Of a DNA stretch of 54,588 nucleotides, positions 1-9,440 are shown in pieces. The notes under the pieces were generated by a model. The model did not search any database. It was not told the origin of the DNA and saw only the letters and a program-made list of their open reading frames with translations. Source of the stretch: Acidobacteriota bacterium (GTDB taxonomy: Bacteria; Acidobacteriota; Thermoanaerobaculia; Thermoanaerobaculales; Thermoanaerobaculaceae); NCBI GenBank assembly GCA_003158745.1, contig PMLC01000135.1, positions 8,954 to 63,541 on the forward strand, read 5' to 3'. The translations under genes were made by a program, and so were the position numbers. Within the stretch, counting starts at the first letter, position 1; every line of letters begins with the position of its first letter.

Positions 1-2490
1 CGCCTCGCCGCCCGAGAGCGTCGTTGCCGACTGGCCGAGGGTGATGTACCCGAGACCGACCGCGACGATGGTGTCGAGGATGCGGGCAATCTTGGGGTGC
101 GCGGAGAACAGATCGCGCGCCTGCTCGACGGTGAGGGCGAGGACCTCGGCGATGTTGAGGCCCTTGTAACGAACCTCAAGCGTCTCGCGCCCATAGCGCT
201 CGCCCTTGCATACCTCGCAGGTGACGTAGACGTCCGGCAGGAAGTGCATCTCGATCTTGATCTGCCCGTCGCCGCCGCACGCCTCGCACCGGCCGCCGCG
301 CACGTTGAACGAGAACCGGCCGGGCTTGTAGCCACGCGCCCGCGCCTCGACGGTCATTGCGAACAGCTCGCGGATCGGGTCGAACACCTTCGTGTACGTC
401 GCCGGGTTCGAGCGCGGGGTGCGGCCGATCGGGGACTGGTCGATGTCGACGACCTTGTCGATGAACTGGATTCCCTCGATGCGGGCGTGGGCGCCGGCCC
501 GGTCGAGCGCCTTGTACAAGGAACGGGCGCACGCCTTGTACAGGACCTCGTTGATGAGCGTCGACTTCCCGGAGCCCGACACGCCGGTCACGCAGGTGAA
601 GGTCCCGAGAGGGAAGGCGACGTCGATCCCCTTGAGGTTGTGCTCGCGGGCGCCCTTGACCACGAGTTGATTTCCGCTTCCCCGGCGGCGGGACGAGGGT
701 ACCTCGATCGTCAGCTCGCCGGCGAGGTAGCGGCCGGTGAGGGAACGTTTCGACGCGATGATCTTGGCGGGCGGCCCCTGGGCGACGACCTCGCCGCCGT
801 GGATCCCTGCTCCGGGGCCTAGGTCCACGATCCAGTCGGCCTCGCGCATTGTCTCCTCGTCGTGCTCGACGACCATGACGGTGTTGCCGAGGTCGCGCAT
901 CCCCCTCAATGTCTCCAGGAGCTTGCGATTGTCGCGCTGGTGCAGCCCGATCGAGGGCTCGTCGAGGACGTACAGCACGCCCATGAGCTTGGAGCCGATC
1001 TGGGTTGCGAGGCGGATGCGCTGCGACTCGCCGCCCGAGAGCGTGCCGGAAGTGCGGTCAAGCGTCAGGTAGTCGAGGCCGACCGAGGCCATGAACCCGA
1101 GCCGGTCCTGGACTTCCTTGAGGATCTTGCTGACGATCGTCAGCTCGCGAGGTGTGAGGGCAAGCGCCCCGAACCACCGCAGCGCCTCCTGGACCTGGAG
1201 CTGAACGACGTCGAAGATGGTGCAGCCGCCCACGCGCACTGCCAGCGCCTCGCGCCGGAGCCGCTTGCCGCCGCACGAAGCGCATGGGCGCATCGACATG
1301 AAACGCTCGATCTCCGAGCGCGTGTCGTGCGAGGTCGTCTCGCGGTAGCGCCGCTCGATGTTGGGGACGAGGCCTTCAAAGCGCCCGCGGTACTCCCAGC
1401 GCGAGCGCTCGCCCACGAAGGCAAAGTTGAGCTCGTTCTCGGTCCCGAACAGGATGGCCTGGCGGACCTTCTCGGGCAGGTCGCGCCACGGTTTGGTGAG
1501 CGAGAACCTCATCGCCTGGGCCAGGACCTGGAGCTGGCGCCAGCGGAACGACCGCCGCCCCTCCTGGATGCCCACGAGGGCGCCGGCGGCGAGCGAGCGC
1601 TCGGGGTCGGCGATCAGCTTGTCGGGGTCCACCTCCTGGACGACGCCCAGGCCGGTGCAGGTCGGGCAGGCGCCCTGCGGGGAGTTGAACGAGAACAGGC
1701 GCGGCGAGAGCTCGGCGAGGGCGAACCCGCACTTGGGGCAGGAGTGACGCGAGGCGAGCACGTACTCCTCGCCCTGGGCCGGCGCGACGCGCACGACGCC
1801 GTCGCCAACCTTGAGCGCGGTTTCCAGCGAGTCCGCGAGGCGGTTGCCGAGGTCCGGGCGCACCTCGAGGCGGTCGATTACGACCTCGATTGTGTGCTTC
1901 TTCTTCTTGTCGAGGTCCGGCGGATTGGCGGCGTCCACGAGCTGGCCGTCCACACGGGCCCGCACGAACCCTTCCCGAACCATCTGGTCGAAGAACTTCC
2001 TGTGCTCGCCCTTGCGGCCCTCGGCGAGCGGGGCGAGCAGCATGAAGCGGGTCGCGGCGGGCATCGAGAGGATCCGGTCCGCCATCTGCTGCGTCGTCTG
2101 CCCCTGGATCGGGATGTCGCAGTCGGGGCAGAACGCCTGTCCGATCGAGGCGTACAGCAGCCTGAGGTAGTCGTAGATCTCGGTGACCGTCGCCACCGTC
2201 GAGCGGGGGTTCTTGGAGGTGGTTTTCTGCTCGATCGAGATCGCGGGGGACAGCCCGTCGATGGTGTCCACATCGGGCTTATCCATCTGCTCGAGGAACT
2301 GGCGGGCGTACGCCGAGAGTGACTCCACGTAGCGCCGCTGCCCCTCCGCGAACAGCGTGTCGAACGCAAGCGTGGACTTCCCCGACCCCGACACCCCCGT
2401 GACCACCACCAGCCGGTTGCGCGGGATGTCCAGGTCGATGTTCTTGAGGTTGTGCTCGCGGGCGCCGCGTATCGCGATCGTATCTCGCAT
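1..2490 (-). CDS. uvrA: UvrA, excinuclease ABC subunit A (3' end cut by window edge)
   Basis: UvrA is the damage-recognition ATPase of nucleotide excision repair; it dimerises and loads UvrB on lesions. The 830 visible residues (family about 940) show two ABC ATPase modules: Walker A GVSGSGKS at residues 32-39 and a second GVSGSGKST in the second half. The first signature LSGGES is present, and the second (LSGGEA) lies at the very window edge. Zinc-finger pairs are visible as CPKCG...CPTC in the first half and CEACG...CEVC in the second, and FLPDVYV is typical of UvrA. The ATG at 2490 gives the canonical beginning [12 protein letters not shown]. The upstream neighbour on the same strand ends 220 bp away, so the gene probably has its own promoter. 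Only the C-terminal ~110 residues are missing, through the window boundary and not through damage. Confidence 0.97.
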   Translation of the reverse strand, partial: MRDTIAIRGAREHNLKNIDLDIPRNRLVVVTGVSGSGKSTLAFDTLFAEGQRRYVESLSAYARQFLEQMDKPDVDTIDGLSPAISIEQKTTSKNPRSTVATVTEIYDYLRLLYASIGQAFCPDCDIPIQGQTTQQMADRILSMPAATRFMLLAPLAEGRKGEHRKFFDQMVREGFVRARVDGQLVDAANPPDLDKKKKHTIEVVIDRLEVRPDLGNRLADSLETALKVGDGVVRVAPAQGEEYVLASRHSCPKCGFALAELSPRLFSFNSPQGACPTCTGLGVVQEVDPDKLIADPERSLAAGALVGIQEGRRSFRWRQLQVLAQAMRFSLTKPWRDLPEKVRQAILFGTENELNFAFVGERSRWEYRGRFEGLVPNIERRYRETTSHDTRSEIERFMSMRPCASCGGKRLRREALAVRVGGCTIFDVVQLQVQEALRWFGALALTPRELTIVSKILKEVQDRLGFMASVGLDYLTLDRTSGTLSGGESQRIRLATQIGSKLMGVLYVLDEPSIGLHQRDNRKLLETLRGMRDLGNTVMVVEHDEETMREADWIVDLGPGAGIHGGEVVAQGPPAKIIASKRSLTGRYLAGELTIEVPSSRRRGSGNQLVVKGAREHNLKGIDVAFPLGTFTCVTGVSGSGKSTLINEVLYKACARSLYKALDRAGAHARIEGIQFIDKVVDIDQSPIGRTPRSNPATYTKVFDPIRELFAMTVEARARGYKPGRFSFNVRGGRCEACGGDGQIKIEMHFLPDVYVTCEVCKGERYGRETLEVRYKGLNIAEVLALTVEQARDLFSAHPKIARILDTIVAVGLGYITLGQSATTLSGGEA

Positions 2491-2710
2491 CGTGCTCTCA
2501 AACCCGGGCTGCGGCAGGGCTCTTCCCGAGCCCGTCCCGCCGGCGGGAACCTTTCATGTTACCTCTATGGCGGGCGCCCGTGAAGTCGCCGACCTTTCAC
2601 CGTGGCGCAGGGAGAACTGGACCGCGGCCTCGTGCTGCCCCCGGTGTGGGTCACCGACGACACCTGCCGGACCGGGGCACGGGTGCGCCTGGGACGGGTC
2701 CAGTCTCGAC

Positions 2711-3661
2711 TCAGGTCGGGGAACGATCGTCAGGGGCCGGGGCGAATACGACCGCGTTCCCTCCGGCTCTTTTGCCCTCGTACATGAGAGCGTCAGCGCG
2801 GGCGACCAGCGACTCCGCGTCATCGCCACTGCGCGCGAGCGTGCCACCCACGGAGATCGTGACGCCGATCTCGCCTGCGGGCGACGGCACGGCGGAGCTG
2901 GCGACCAGCGTCCTGAAGCGCTCGGCGAGGGCGTGCAGTTTCGGCTCGTCCACGTTGACGACGAGGACGAGGAACTCGTCGCCGCCCCAGCGGCCCACCA
3001 GGTCGAAGGCGCGGAGGTTGCCGGCGAGGTTCCGCGCCACCATCGCGAGGAGACGGTCGCCAATGGCGTGCCCGTAGCGATCGTTGACTGCCTTGAAGTC
3101 GTCGACGTCGGCGAAAAGCACGCCGAACGGCCAACCGTACCGCTCGGTCTCCTCCAGCCTTGCCCGGAGCGTGATCTCGGTGAAGACGCGGTTTGCAAGG
3201 TCGGTGATCTGGTCAACGTACGCCATCGCCTGCAACTCGCTGATCCGCTGCAGCGCGGCGACGGCGGCCGAGTTCTCGCTGAAGACCTCGACGGCGCCCG
3301 AGATCTTGCCGACAGAGTCGCGGATCGGAGCTACGCGCACCCGTACTGGAACGCGATGACCTTCCTTGTGGTGAAGGTAGACGGCCGCTTCCCGCGTCGC
3401 TCCGTCGACGAGCGTGGCAGAAATGGGACAGCTGTGCTCGCAGAGGCGGGTGCCCGCATCGTCCACGTGCATCAGGATCTCGTCGGAACAGCGGGAGTCC
3501 CTGACTTCCTGGGCGGGGTAGCCAGAGATCCGCTCGGCACCCCTGTTCCAGTAGGTGATCCGTCGCTCCGGGTCGACGAAGTAGACGCCGTCGTGCAGGT
3601 TCTCGACCAGCTCTCGGAAGAACTGCGGCGAATCGTCTGTCCGGTGTTTCTTGGCTGACAT
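2711..3661 (-). CDS. PAS-GGDEF diguanylate cyclase
   Basis: Predicted cytosolic enzyme that makes cyclic di-GMP from two GTP. An N-terminal PAS domain (about residues 10-130, with [20 protein letters not shown] typical of PAS) is followed by a PAC-like stretch, a short helix, and a GGDEF domain (about 150-305). The active-site motif is intact (GGDEF at 226-230). An RxxD I-site (RAFD) lies five residues before it, so product inhibition is expected. There is no signal peptide or membrane segment. The ATG lies 4 bp after the TAG of the S9-peptidase/FGE gene, so the two are almost certainly co-transcribed. The PAS ligand cannot be read from sequence. Diguanylate cyclase activity is a firm family inference; the signal it senses is unknown. 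Confidence 0.93.
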   Translation of the reverse strand: MSAKKHRTDDSPQFFRELVENLHDGVYFVDPERRITYWNRGAERISGYPAQEVRDSRCSDEILMHVDDAGTRLCEHSCPISATLVDGATREAAVYLHHKEGHRVPVRVRVAPIRDSVGKISGAVEVFSENSAAVAALQRISELQAMAYVDQITDLANRVFTEITLRARLEETERYGWPFGVLFADVDDFKAVNDRYGHAIGDRLLAMVARNLAGNLRAFDLVGRWGGDEFLVLVVNVDEPKLHALAERFRTLVASSAVPSPAGEIGVTISVGGTLARSGDDAESLVARADALMYEGKRAGGNAVVFAPAPDDRSPT

Positions 3662-3665
3662 GGGT

Positions 3666-6380
3666 CTAGCGCTGGCTCCCTACCACGACGCGCAGGCCAG
3701 TGTACGCGAGGGATGGGCGGATGTCGCTGCGGGAGTCGGATGAGAGATCAGCGCTGGGGCCCAGCGCGATCCCAGAACCGTCCTCGAGCACCGCCCACTC
3801 CGCCGCGTTGCCGTCGAGGTCGAAGACCGTGTCGTCTCCCGCGCCGGGAAGCGAGCCAACCGGGAGGAGCAGCGGCGCATCACCAGGCAGCGCCTTGGCC
3901 GCCTCGAGCAGCCGGACGCGGTCGTCGGGGTTGGGCGCGTACCCCGCCCACCGGTCGAAGGTGTTGCCGCCGGTTCCGGCGGCCTCGGCGAGCTTTCTGG
4001 CTTCCTCTTCGGTTGGCAGCCGGAACGCACGCCCGGTGCGGGCCGCGAGCCACTGCGCGTATGCCTCCGCGCGCTCGAAGCTGACGCCCGTCATCGGCAT
4101 GGACGCGGTGGCCGGGGTGAAGGAGACCTTCGCGTCGAACGCCGCGAACTGAGCGTAGGTGACCTCGAAACGCCCGACTTCGAGACCTCGGAAGCGCACG
4201 GTCTCGGGGATGAGCGTTCCCTTCTCGAGGCGGCCGAAGGAGCCGCCCGCCCGGACCGCCTTGGACCGCTGCAGCAGCCCTGCGAGGGGCGAGCCCTCTT
4301 TGATCCCTGTCTCACCCGATGGCTGTTTGCCGAACAGGTACCGGTCGAACCACGCCAGGTCCTCCTCGAGCTTGCGCCGCTGGTGAGCGATCTTCCGGAA
4401 GGAGTGGGGCTCGCCGGGGAAGGTGAGGAAGCGCACCGGGGCCGCGCCGATCTGCTGGAGCGCACGGAACAATGACCATGACTGGTGAGGCGGCACGTTG
4501 CGGTCCTCGGTGCCGGTGTACACGATCGTGGGCGTGGTCACCTTGGTGAGGCGGAAGAACGGCGATTTGTCGAGGTAGACCTGGGGAGCCTCCCACGGCG
4601 TTCCGCCGAAATAGTAGTTGTCGAACGAGGCGCCGAAGTCCACGTTGGCCCAGTCGGAGAACCACTCGACGTCCGCGGCGCCGATCGAGGCGGCCTTGTA
4701 GCGTGTCGTCGTGGTGATCAGCGCTGCGCTCAGGATGCCGCCGTTGCTCCAGCCGGTAGTGCCCAACCGCTCCGGGTCGACGAGGCCGCGGCGAATGAGC
4801 TCGTCCACGCCCGTCTCGATGTCCGGGACCTCGAGCTCGTAGTAATGCCCGGCGATCGACTCGACCCAGTCGAGACCGTAGTCGGAGCTGCCATGGTAGT
4901 TGACCTGGAGGACGAACGCCCCCCGCTGGCGCCAGAGCAAGATCGGGTAGGCCCAGCTCTGGTCCCACTCGTCGTGATCCGCGCCCGAGGGCCCGCCGTG
5001 GATCGCGAGGATCAGCGGGGCGCGCGTCCCCTCGCGCCACTCCAGCGGGTAGTGAAGGAGCCCCTCGACCTCGTCGCCGCGGGCGCCCTTCCAGCGCACG
5101 ACCTCCACTTTCCCCGTGGGCTTGTCTTTCCAGGAGGCGTTGAGGTCGGCGAGCTTCTTCTCGCCGACGATGCGTGCGCCTTCGACGCGGGCGCCGTACC
5201 ACTGCGCGGGCTGAGTGGCGGTCGAGCAGGAGTACACGAGCGTCTTGCCGTCGCGGCCGAGATCGAGCCAGTCGATCGAGCCCGCATGGGTCCCCGTGAG
5301 ATCCTGCCGTCGCCACCCCCTGGCGGTCCGGACGATGCGGGCCGCACGGAAGTGCACGCCGTCGGCGAGCAGCGCGACGACGCCGTCCACGGTCGGCGCG
5401 AAAGCGTGGGCGAGGCCGCGATCGCAGGCGAGGTCGACCTTTTCGGTCTTCTTCAAAGCGAGGTCGAAGTAGTGCAGCTCGTTGACAGTCGCCGTCCGAT
5501 ACCGTGGGTGCCGAGTATACTCATTGACCAGGTAGAAACCCGCGCCGTCAGGGGCCCAGCGGACGCCCTGCGGCAGGATCTTCCCGTCTTCGAAGAGCCG
5601 CGTCCGCGCGCCCGTGGCGAGATCGACGAGGAAAGTCTGCGGCGGCACCCGCTGGTCGTACTCCCAGGAGAGGCTCTGCTGGGCGGTGACGACCGCGATG
5701 GCGCCGTCGGGCGCGACTGCGAGCGCGTCGATCCAGTCCCGGTCGGTGGTGAGGCGCTCGGGCTGGCCGCCCTCGAGCTTGAGGCGGAAGAGACGGACCG
5801 GCGGCTCGTGCTCGGTGTCGTCGACGAGCGTCGCGTCGTCCTTGCGCTGCTTGCGCTCGCGCTCCCACGCCGACGGCGACTCCTGGGCGGCCGCCACCAG
5901 GGAGGCGGCGCCGGTCCAGCCGAAGTGCGAGACGTCGCGGTCGAATCGCGTCACCGGGAACGCCTCGCCGCCAGCCACCGGGATCGCCCACAGCTGGGTC
6001 TTCCCGATCTCGTCGTCGCCCTTGCCGCCGGGCACCTTCCGCGTTGCCAGGAACGCGATGTGCCGGCCGTCGGGCGAGAACGCGGGTTCTTCGACGGTGT
6101 CCTGGCCTCTCGTCAGTGGCACCGAGGTCCCGTCGGCCAGGCGCGAGAGCCAGAGGTTGGACACTCGCTGCTCCTCACCGCCGGTCTTCTCGACCGTGGT
6201 GCGGACCCAGGCCGCTAGCGAACCGTCCGGCGACACCGTCCACGAGGAGGCGCTCTCGGCGAGCAGGATATCGTCGACGGTCCAGGTCCCGGAATCGGGC
6301 GCGGCGGCGAGCGCGGCCGCGCCGGCGAACGTTGCGGCGCCGGCGAGGATCAAGGTGCGGATGTGGCGGCTCCTGAGCAT
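3666..6380 (-). CDS. S9 prolyl-oligopeptidase-family peptidase fused to an FGE-sulfatase-like domain
   Basis: Secreted or periplasmic serine peptidase of the dipeptidyl-aminopeptidase/acylaminoacyl-peptidase type (904 residues; usual length 650-700). The order is: signal peptide (1-26), WD40/TolB-like beta-propeller (about 30-400), alpha/beta-hydrolase catalytic domain (about 430-690), and a C-terminal domain (about 715-904). The catalytic triad is visible: Ser545 in GWSNGG, Asp626 in TEDRN, His659 in EPHSF. The extra C-terminal domain resembles formylglycine-generating enzyme/SUMF1 folds, with RLPTEEE (family RLPTEAEWE) and LDGNAAEWA (family GNVWEW). It is short and shows no obvious catalytic cysteine pair, so it may only bind. 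A good Shine-Dalgarno (GGGGAGG) precedes the ATG. It is probably co-transcribed with the downstream PAS-GGDEF gene. The peptidase call is strong; the function of the added domain is unknown. Confidence 0.92.
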   Translation of the reverse strand: MLRSRHIRTLILAGAATFAGAAALAAAPDSGTWTVDDILLAESASSWTVSPDGSLAAWVRTTVEKTGGEEQRVSNLWLSRLADGTSVPLTRGQDTVEEPAFSPDGRHIAFLATRKVPGGKGDDEIGKTQLWAIPVAGGEAFPVTRFDRDVSHFGWTGAASLVAAAQESPSAWERERKQRKDDATLVDDTEHEPPVRLFRLKLEGGQPERLTTDRDWIDALAVAPDGAIAVVTAQQSLSWEYDQRVPPQTFLVDLATGARTRLFEDGKILPQGVRWAPDGAGFYLVNEYTRHPRYRTATVNELHYFDLALKKTEKVDLACDRGLAHAFAPTVDGVVALLADGVHFRAARIVRTARGWRRQDLTGTHAGSIDWLDLGRDGKTLVYSCSTATQPAQWYGARVEGARIVGEKKLADLNASWKDKPTGKVEVVRWKGARGDEVEGLLHYPLEWREGTRAPLILAIHGGPSGADHDEWDQSWAYPILLWRQRGAFVLQVNYHGSSDYGLDWVESIAGHYYELEVPDIETGVDELIRRGLVDPERLGTTGWSNGGILSAALITTTTRYKAASIGAADVEWFSDWANVDFGASFDNYYFGGTPWEAPQVYLDKSPFFRLTKVTTPTIVYTGTEDRNVPPHQSWSLFRALQQIGAAPVRFLTFPGEPHSFRKIAHQRRKLEEDLAWFDRYLFGKQPSGETGIKEGSPLAGLLQRSKAVRAGGSFGRLEKGTLIPETVRFRGLEVGRFEVTYAQFAAFDAKVSFTPATASMPMTGVSFERAEAYAQWLAARTGRAFRLPTEEEARKLAEAAGTGGNTFDRWAGYAPNPDDRVRLLEAAKALPGDAPLLLPVGSLPGAGDDTVFDLDGNAAEWAVLEDGSGIALGPSADLSSDSRSDIRPSLAYTGLRVVVGSQR

Positions 6381-6500
6381 CGGTGATGCCTCCCCTCCGG
6401 CCGGCCCCCTCGAGGTCCGGGGCGGCCGAGGCTTGCGGGAGCGAGGGTAGCAGGGAGCGGCGTCGCGGAAAACCGAGGCGCTCCCCTCGTGAATAAGGAC

Positions 6501-6710
6501 CTATGTTCGGCGCAGGATCTCGGTGTACTCGCTTGAGTCGTTGTCGTCCTTGGCGCCGACGGCGGTCCCGCAGGCGGAGCAGCGGTACTCGTACTTGTTG
6601 CCGGTCGGCAGCACCAGAAGCAGGTGGCGCCGCACGGGCTTCGACGCCCTGCACCTCGGGCAGAACAGCTCCGAGACCTCGAACTGGTCGAACTGCGCTT
6701 GCCTCTTCAT
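6501..6710 (-). CDS. Small zinc-ribbon protein
   Basis: A 69-residue cytosolic protein with a four-cysteine zinc ribbon: CPRC near residue 15 and CSAC near residue 42, separated by basic and hydrophobic residues, then an acidic tail. It resembles small rubredoxin-like or transcription-factor-like zinc ribbons of unknown function. The reading frame stays open for 38 codons upstream, but the ATG at 6710 begins the conserved-looking part and lies after batE, so I chose it. It sits between the bat operon and the S9 peptidase gene on the same strand. It may bind nucleic acid or protein, but the sequence alone does not say which. Confidence 0.7.
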   Translation of the reverse strand: MKRQAQFDQFEVSELFCPRCRASKPVRRHLLLVLPTGNKYEYRCSACGTAVGAKDDNDSSEYTEILRRT

Positions 6711-6768
6711 AGCCTCAAGACTCGCGCCTCCCGCGCCCCCCGTCAAGCGCCTCGAAACCGACCGCGGC

Positions 6769-7599
6769 TCAACGCGCTGCCGTCCCTGCCGTCTGCGCCG
6801 GCAGAAGGTCGAAGCGGCGGACATCCTCGGCGAGCACCCAGCCTCGGGCGCCCGACGAGTCCTGGACGTGCAGGTACTCAGCGCTCACGTCGAGGACCGG
6901 AACGGCCTCGCCTTCGCGCATCGTCCCGAGGACCGATGCCGTCGGCGAGGCGGCATCGAGGAGTTGGGCATCGCGCCGGACGACGATCGCCACCGGCGGA
7001 GTCAGGGAGCCGAGCCAAACGCCGAGGGCGGCGACCGTCCCGAGCGCGAGGGAGGTCCATGCTGCCGCCACCGGTCCCCGGAGCGGGCGCGCGAAGCGCG
7101 CGAAGGCGTGCGCGCCGAGCGAGCCGGCCAGCAGGATCGCCGCGAGGAGGGCGAGGTGGAGGCGGCGCACGAGGCGGCCGACGCTCGCCAGCGGCGAGGG
7201 CGACAGCTCGGCCGGATCGAGGTTGAGCACGGTCCGCAGCCGTTCGATCTCCCGGCCGGCCGCGGTGTCTCCCGGTTCCACCTCGCGCTCGCGCATGAGC
7301 GCCCAGAGCGCTTCGCCCAACGCGCCACGCCCCTGGGCGGCCTGCGCCCAGTTCCAGTACAGCGATCCGCTTTCGTGGCCGCTCACCGCGAGCTGACGGT
7401 AGATGGCCACTGCGCCCTCGGTGTCGCCAGCGCGCGCGAGGGCTGTCGCCTCGCGAAACCGCTGATCCGGATCGGCGGCCCGGGCAACCGCTCCCCACGC
7501 CGAGAGCGCCACACCCGCCAGCACCGCGCCGACGAGCAACGAGCCGGCGCCGCAGCGTCGAGCCGAGTGTTCTCTGCCGGGTGCTCGGCCCATTCTCAC
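6769..7599 (-). CDS. BatE-like TPR/SH3 membrane protein, last gene of the Bat cluster
   Basis: About 276 residues. It has a signal or anchor segment, a tetratricopeptide-like region (AVAIYRQLAVSG..., about 45-110), two membrane helices (about 150-205), and a C-terminal bacterial SH3 domain (IVVRRDAQLLDAASPTASVL...GWVLAEDV). This architecture is that of BatE in Bacteroides-type aerotolerance operons. The start is ambiguous among GTG 7605, GTG 7599 and ATG 7593. GTG 7599 has GGAGG five bases upstream and overlaps the batD stop as GTGA, the same coupling used at other junctions of this operon, so it is preferred. It probably acts in the periplasm as a partner of the VWA proteins. Its molecular role is unproven in any organism I know. 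Confidence 0.8.
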   Translation of the reverse strand: MRMGRAPGREHSARRCGAGSLLVGAVLAGVALSAWGAVARAADPDQRFREATALARAGDTEGAVAIYRQLAVSGHESGSLYWNWAQAAQGRGALGEALWALMREREVEPGDTAAGREIERLRTVLNLDPAELSPSPLASVGRLVRRLHLALLAAILLAGSLGAHAFARFARPLRGPVAAAWTSLALGTVAALGVWLGSLTPPVAIVVRRDAQLLDAASPTASVLGTMREGEAVPVLDVSAEYLHVQDSSGARGWVLAEDVRRFDLLPAQTAGTAAR

Positions 7600-9440
7600 G
7601 CCCACCTCCGGACGGCGGCTGTGGCTCGTGCGGCGACCTCCGCGACCTTCTCCGAATAGTCGCCGAGCTGGGGGGCGAACCGGAGGAAGCGGAGATCGCG
7701 GAGGATCCCCTTCAGCTCACGCTCGCGCTCGCCATCGGTGTCGGCGGGTCGCTCGTCCAGTTCGCCGAAAAGGCCGGCCAGCGCGCGTTCGATCGCCATC
7801 GCCGCACCTTCCTTGGTCGTGCCGCTCCTCCTCGCCTTCGCGATCTCGGCCAGCGCGTGCCGTGCGGAGACGCCGCGAGCCGACGAGCCGGAACCGCGGC
7901 GTAGCCGAAGCGTCGGCCACGCGAGGAGCGCCCCGTGACCCAGAACGACAAGGCCAAAGACCCATGCGAGGGCCACGGGTGTTAATCCAGGCAGCGCGCG
8001 ACCGACCGTGTCGGCCCCCGAGCGTAACGCGAGGTGTGGCTGCCCCCTCGGAGCGAGGTTCCCGCCGGCCGTCCCGGTCGCGCCGCCGGCCACGACGGTT
8101 GCCGACTGCTGACCCGCCGCCGCGACGACGAACGGAATGGCGGAGGTCGTATCCCGCTCCAGGCGGCTCATCTGGGGGTCGAAGTACGCGAAGGAAAGCG
8201 GCGGGACCTCGTGCGCGCCGGCGGTCTCCGGGACCACCACGTACTCCCACGTGAGCGAGCCGACGAGGCCCTGGGACGTCACCTTGAACTCGGGCTTCGG
8301 CTGAGGGGGGTAGACCTTGGCGCCCGCGACGGCCAGATCCGGCCCCTTGTCGATCCACTTCAGGTTGCCGGTGCCCTCCACGCGGAACCGCACGGTCGCG
8401 GCCTCACCGACCGCGAGGGTGGAACGGTCGATCGTGGTCGTCGCCCTGAACCTCCCCACGGCGCCCGCGAAACCCGGGGCGGCAGGCAGCGCCTTGACGA
8501 TGATGGGGATCGACCGGGTCGTCCGGGCCACCATCGCGTCGCCCCCGGGGATCGGCCCGAAGAAGCTCGCCTGCGGAACGGAGACCTTGAAGCCGGCTGC
8601 CGGGATCACGAGGCTGCCCGGTCGGGTCGGGAACAACAGCCTCCGCAGCACCGGGAACCTCTGGAACGTCTCGCCTTCGCGCTCCGCCTGCTCGCCGCGA
8701 GGGTTGCGCTCGTGCCCGAGTTCCTCCACCCAGAAAGCCTGCAGCTCGGGAGGCCGATCCAGTTGGATCCCGCTCACAGCGGTCTGGGTATACAGGTTGT
8801 AGGTGAGCAGCAGCGGCTCCCCAACGTAGAGCGTCGTGCGGTCGGTGTCTGCCTCTATGAACAGCTTGGCGTCCCGGCGAGGAGCGCGACCGGCGCCGAA
8901 CAGCGTGTCGAGCGGATCCTGACCGCGGAAGCCCGCGAACGGGTCGGGCGGCGGCTGCCGCTGCACGACGCGACCCTGCACGACCTCCAACGTGATCGGT
9001 GCCGTCGAGCGCTCCCGGTCGTCGATGACAGCCCGCGACGGCCCGATGCGGGCCGTGCCGACGTGGACCGGCTGCAGGACGTACAGGTAGGAGCGCGACT
9101 GGCTCGCCGACCCGTTGACCAGCGAGAACTGGGTGGACAGCGAGGGGCCAGCGAGGAGCTTCAGGTTCTCGAGCTCCGGCAGGGAGACTTCGCCCTTGAG
9201 GTTGAAGAGGCGCCCCTCGATCGTGATCGTCAGCTGGACCTGGTCGTCGAGGCCGATCCGGGTCACATCCGCGTCCGCCCTGAAGGTGGCGTCGCTCTCG
9301 GCCGCCTCGCCGCGCGTGGCCGCGGGACCCGAAGCGAGGACCAGAACCGAAAGAACGAGCGCGGCGCACGTGCCTCGACGGCCCCGGACGGCGGCGGGCA
9401 CGGTCGGCGCGGCGAGCGCAGGCCCAGGCACCCGGGTCAC
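7596..9440 (-). CDS. batD: BatD-family periplasmic protein (oxygen tolerance family)
   Basis: A 614-residue protein with a signal peptide ending near a run of Ala/Gly, followed by a series of beta-sandwich repeats (for example IEGRLFNLKGEVSLPEL, DRTTLYVGEPLLLTYNLY and FRVEGTGNLKWID) and one membrane helix near residues 480-505, with a cytosolic tail. The phrase YVGEPLLLTYNLYT and the overall plan match BatD (PF13584). The reading frame is open far upstream, but that part lies inside batB-batC and has no signal peptide. The GTG at 9440 overlaps the upstream TGA as GTGA and places the signal peptide correctly. It is thought to work with the VWA proteins BatA and BatB in a cell-envelope stress complex. 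The biochemical function is unknown. Confidence 0.9.
   Translation of the reverse strand: MTRVPGPALAAPTVPAAVRGRRGTCAALVLSVLVLASGPAATRGEAAESDATFRADADVTRIGLDDQVQLTITIEGRLFNLKGEVSLPELENLKLLAGPSLSTQFSLVNGSASQSRSYLYVLQPVHVGTARIGPSRAVIDDRERSTAPITLEVVQGRVVQRQPPPDPFAGFRGQDPLDTLFGAGRAPRRDAKLFIEADTDRTTLYVGEPLLLTYNLYTQTAVSGIQLDRPPELQAFWVEELGHERNPRGEQAEREGETFQRFPVLRRLLFPTRPGSLVIPAAGFKVSVPQASFFGPIPGGDAMVARTTRSIPIIVKALPAAPGFAGAVGRFRATTTIDRSTLAVGEAATVRFRVEGTGNLKWIDKGPDLAVAGAKVYPPQPKPEFKVTSQGLVGSLTWEYVVVPETAGAHEVPPLSFAYFDPQMSRLERDTTSAIPFVVAAAGQQSATVVAGGATGTAGGNLAPRGQPHLALRSGADTVGRALPGLTPVALAWVFGLVVLGHGALLAWPTLRLRRGSGSSARGVSARHALAEIAKARRSGTTKEGAAMAIERALAGLFGELDERPADTDGERERELKGILRDLRFLRFAPQLGDYSEKVAEVAARATAAVRRWA

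Noticed and set aside
862-2322. Long open frame on the plus strand across uvrA
   Set aside because: It is the antisense shadow of a high-GC gene; the product is rich in Arg, Ala and Leu without domain sense, while the minus strand encodes clear UvrA.
4485-6218. 577-codon plus-strand frame opposite the S9 peptidase
   Set aside because: Antisense to an intact catalytic domain; no recognisable protein features.
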